Shown here: positions 63,635 to 64,000 of the stretch, piece after piece
How positions within the stretch are numbered: position 1 is the stretch's first letter
Layout: every line of letters begins with the position of its first letter
Origin: Woeseiaceae bacterium
Lineage (GTDB): Bacteria; Pseudomonadota; Gammaproteobacteria; Steroidobacterales; Woeseiaceae
Length of the DNA: 64,000 bases
Assembly (NCBI GenBank): GCA_021773115.1
Contig: JAJFKS010000033.1
Coordinates: 62,001 to 126,000, forward strand
Direction of reading: 5' to 3'
Program-made: the position numbers and the translations under genes
The notes under the pieces: model-generated
Databases searched by the model: none
The model's input: the letters and a program-made list of their open reading frames with translations, nothing else
What the model was told of the DNA's origin: nothing

Positions 63635-64000
63635 GTGCACAATCTGCTTGCTGTCTATTTCGTATTGCTGTTGGCGCCGGCCGCGACCGTGGATATTCCG
63701 GTCGATGACCTCAGCGGCTGGACGAGGCAGTCATACAACAAGATCCGCCCGAACGAGGTTGCCATCGACAATGGCGCGCTGCATATCGGGGTTCGCGGCT
63801 CGGCGAGCCCGTTGGTCTTTGGCTTCGAAACACCGCTGCAACTTATCGGCATAACTGTGGTTGCCAGCTGGAGTGGTGAACTGCAAATCCCGGAGGGCCT
63901 GACCCAGGGTGACGAGAATGCCGATGATTTCGTCTTGAAGTTCGGTGTGGTTGAGGCCGGTGACCAGACCCTCAATTGGCTGCAGCGACAAATCGCGGCC
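63635..64000 (+). CDS. Exported protein, possibly DUF3047-like (cut by window edge)
   Basis: An open frame of 122 codons from GTG 63635 to the window end. A hydrophobic signal (LLAVYFVLLLAPAATV) leads to DIPVDDLSGWTRQSYNKIRP, then VRGSASPLVFGFETPL and ADDFVLKFGVVEAGDQTLNW. The order of a tryptophan-containing opening, a small-residue SASPL strand and a DDFVLK strand recalls DUF3047 proteins, but this is from memory and partial. It is divergent from the Oar-like receptor and may share its control region. A mild purine-rich stretch (AAAGAGA) precedes the start. Confidence 0.6.
   Translation, partial: MHNLLAVYFVLLLAPAATVDIPVDDLSGWTRQSYNKIRPNEVAIDNGALHIGVRGSASPLVFGFETPLQLIGITVVASWSGELQIPEGLTQGDENADDFVLKFGVVEAGDQTLNWLQRQIAA

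Overview
This 64-kb window reads as an ordinary, gene-dense chromosome segment of a gammaproteobacterium. The evidence is the set of linkages: an AlgZ/AlgR-type pair followed by hemC-hemD-hemX-hemY, dapF-DUF484-xerC-hslV-hslU, ubiE-ubiJ-ubiB, pyrE/dut/coaBC, radC-rpmB-rpmG-mutM-coaD and rsmD/ftsY-ftsE-ftsX-rpoH. The cbb3 oxidase, NOR-like enzyme, two TonB-dependent receptors and AmtB fit a respiratory, probably aquatic or sediment heterotroph able to live at low oxygen. A Woeseiales-like or Chromatiales-like placement is inference only. I saw no rRNA, tRNA, CRISPR array, insertion sequence or prophage.

Layout. 1-4.9 kb: truncated mechanosensitive-channel-like gene, Lrp/AsnC regulator, a two-gene NOR-like respiratory module, a small conserved protein, a decayed DUF3857/transglutaminase gene and a small c-type cytochrome. 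4.9-9.3 kb: comM and ubiK, then an outer-membrane protein-glnK-amtB operon behind a recognisable NtrC/sigma-54 control region. 9.3-15.8 kb: DUF4124 protein, sensor/regulator pair and haem biosynthesis hemCDXY in one overlapping chain. 15.8-24 kb: orphan ParA-like ATPase, dapF-DUF484-xerC-hslVU, then the ubiquinone genes ubiEJB. 24-30 kb: an M20 peptidase remnant, FkbM methyltransferase, an MMPL-type exporter coupled to an acyltransferase, and a TonB receptor. 30-36.8 kb: trmB, xthA-ampG-Rieske, pyrE, dut and coaBC. 36.9-46.4 kb: DUF2189 protein and a complete cbb3 oxidase structural and maturation cluster (ccoNOQP, a 101-aa membrane protein, ccoG, a shortened FixH, ccoI, ccoS, a TauE/SafE-like protein). 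46.4-53.2 kb: radC-rpmBG-mutM-coaD, rsmD, ftsYEX, and rpoH behind a perfect CIRCE operator. 53.2-63.4 kb (minus strand): hydroxylase, TVP38-FAD oxidoreductase fusion, and a translationally coupled TonB receptor-YnjB-YnjC-YnjD-YnjF transport locus. The window ends in a truncated secreted protein.

Best candidates for something under-described: (i) the Oar-like receptor joined to the E. coli ynjBCD/ynjF-type transporter, with a TVP38 protein fused to a disulfide reductase alongside; (ii) the NOR-like catalytic subunit, in which two canonical metal/haem ligand positions appear changed; (iii) HrcA/CIRCE control of rpoH; and (iv) the shortened FixH plus an unrecognised membrane protein inside the cbb3 cluster.
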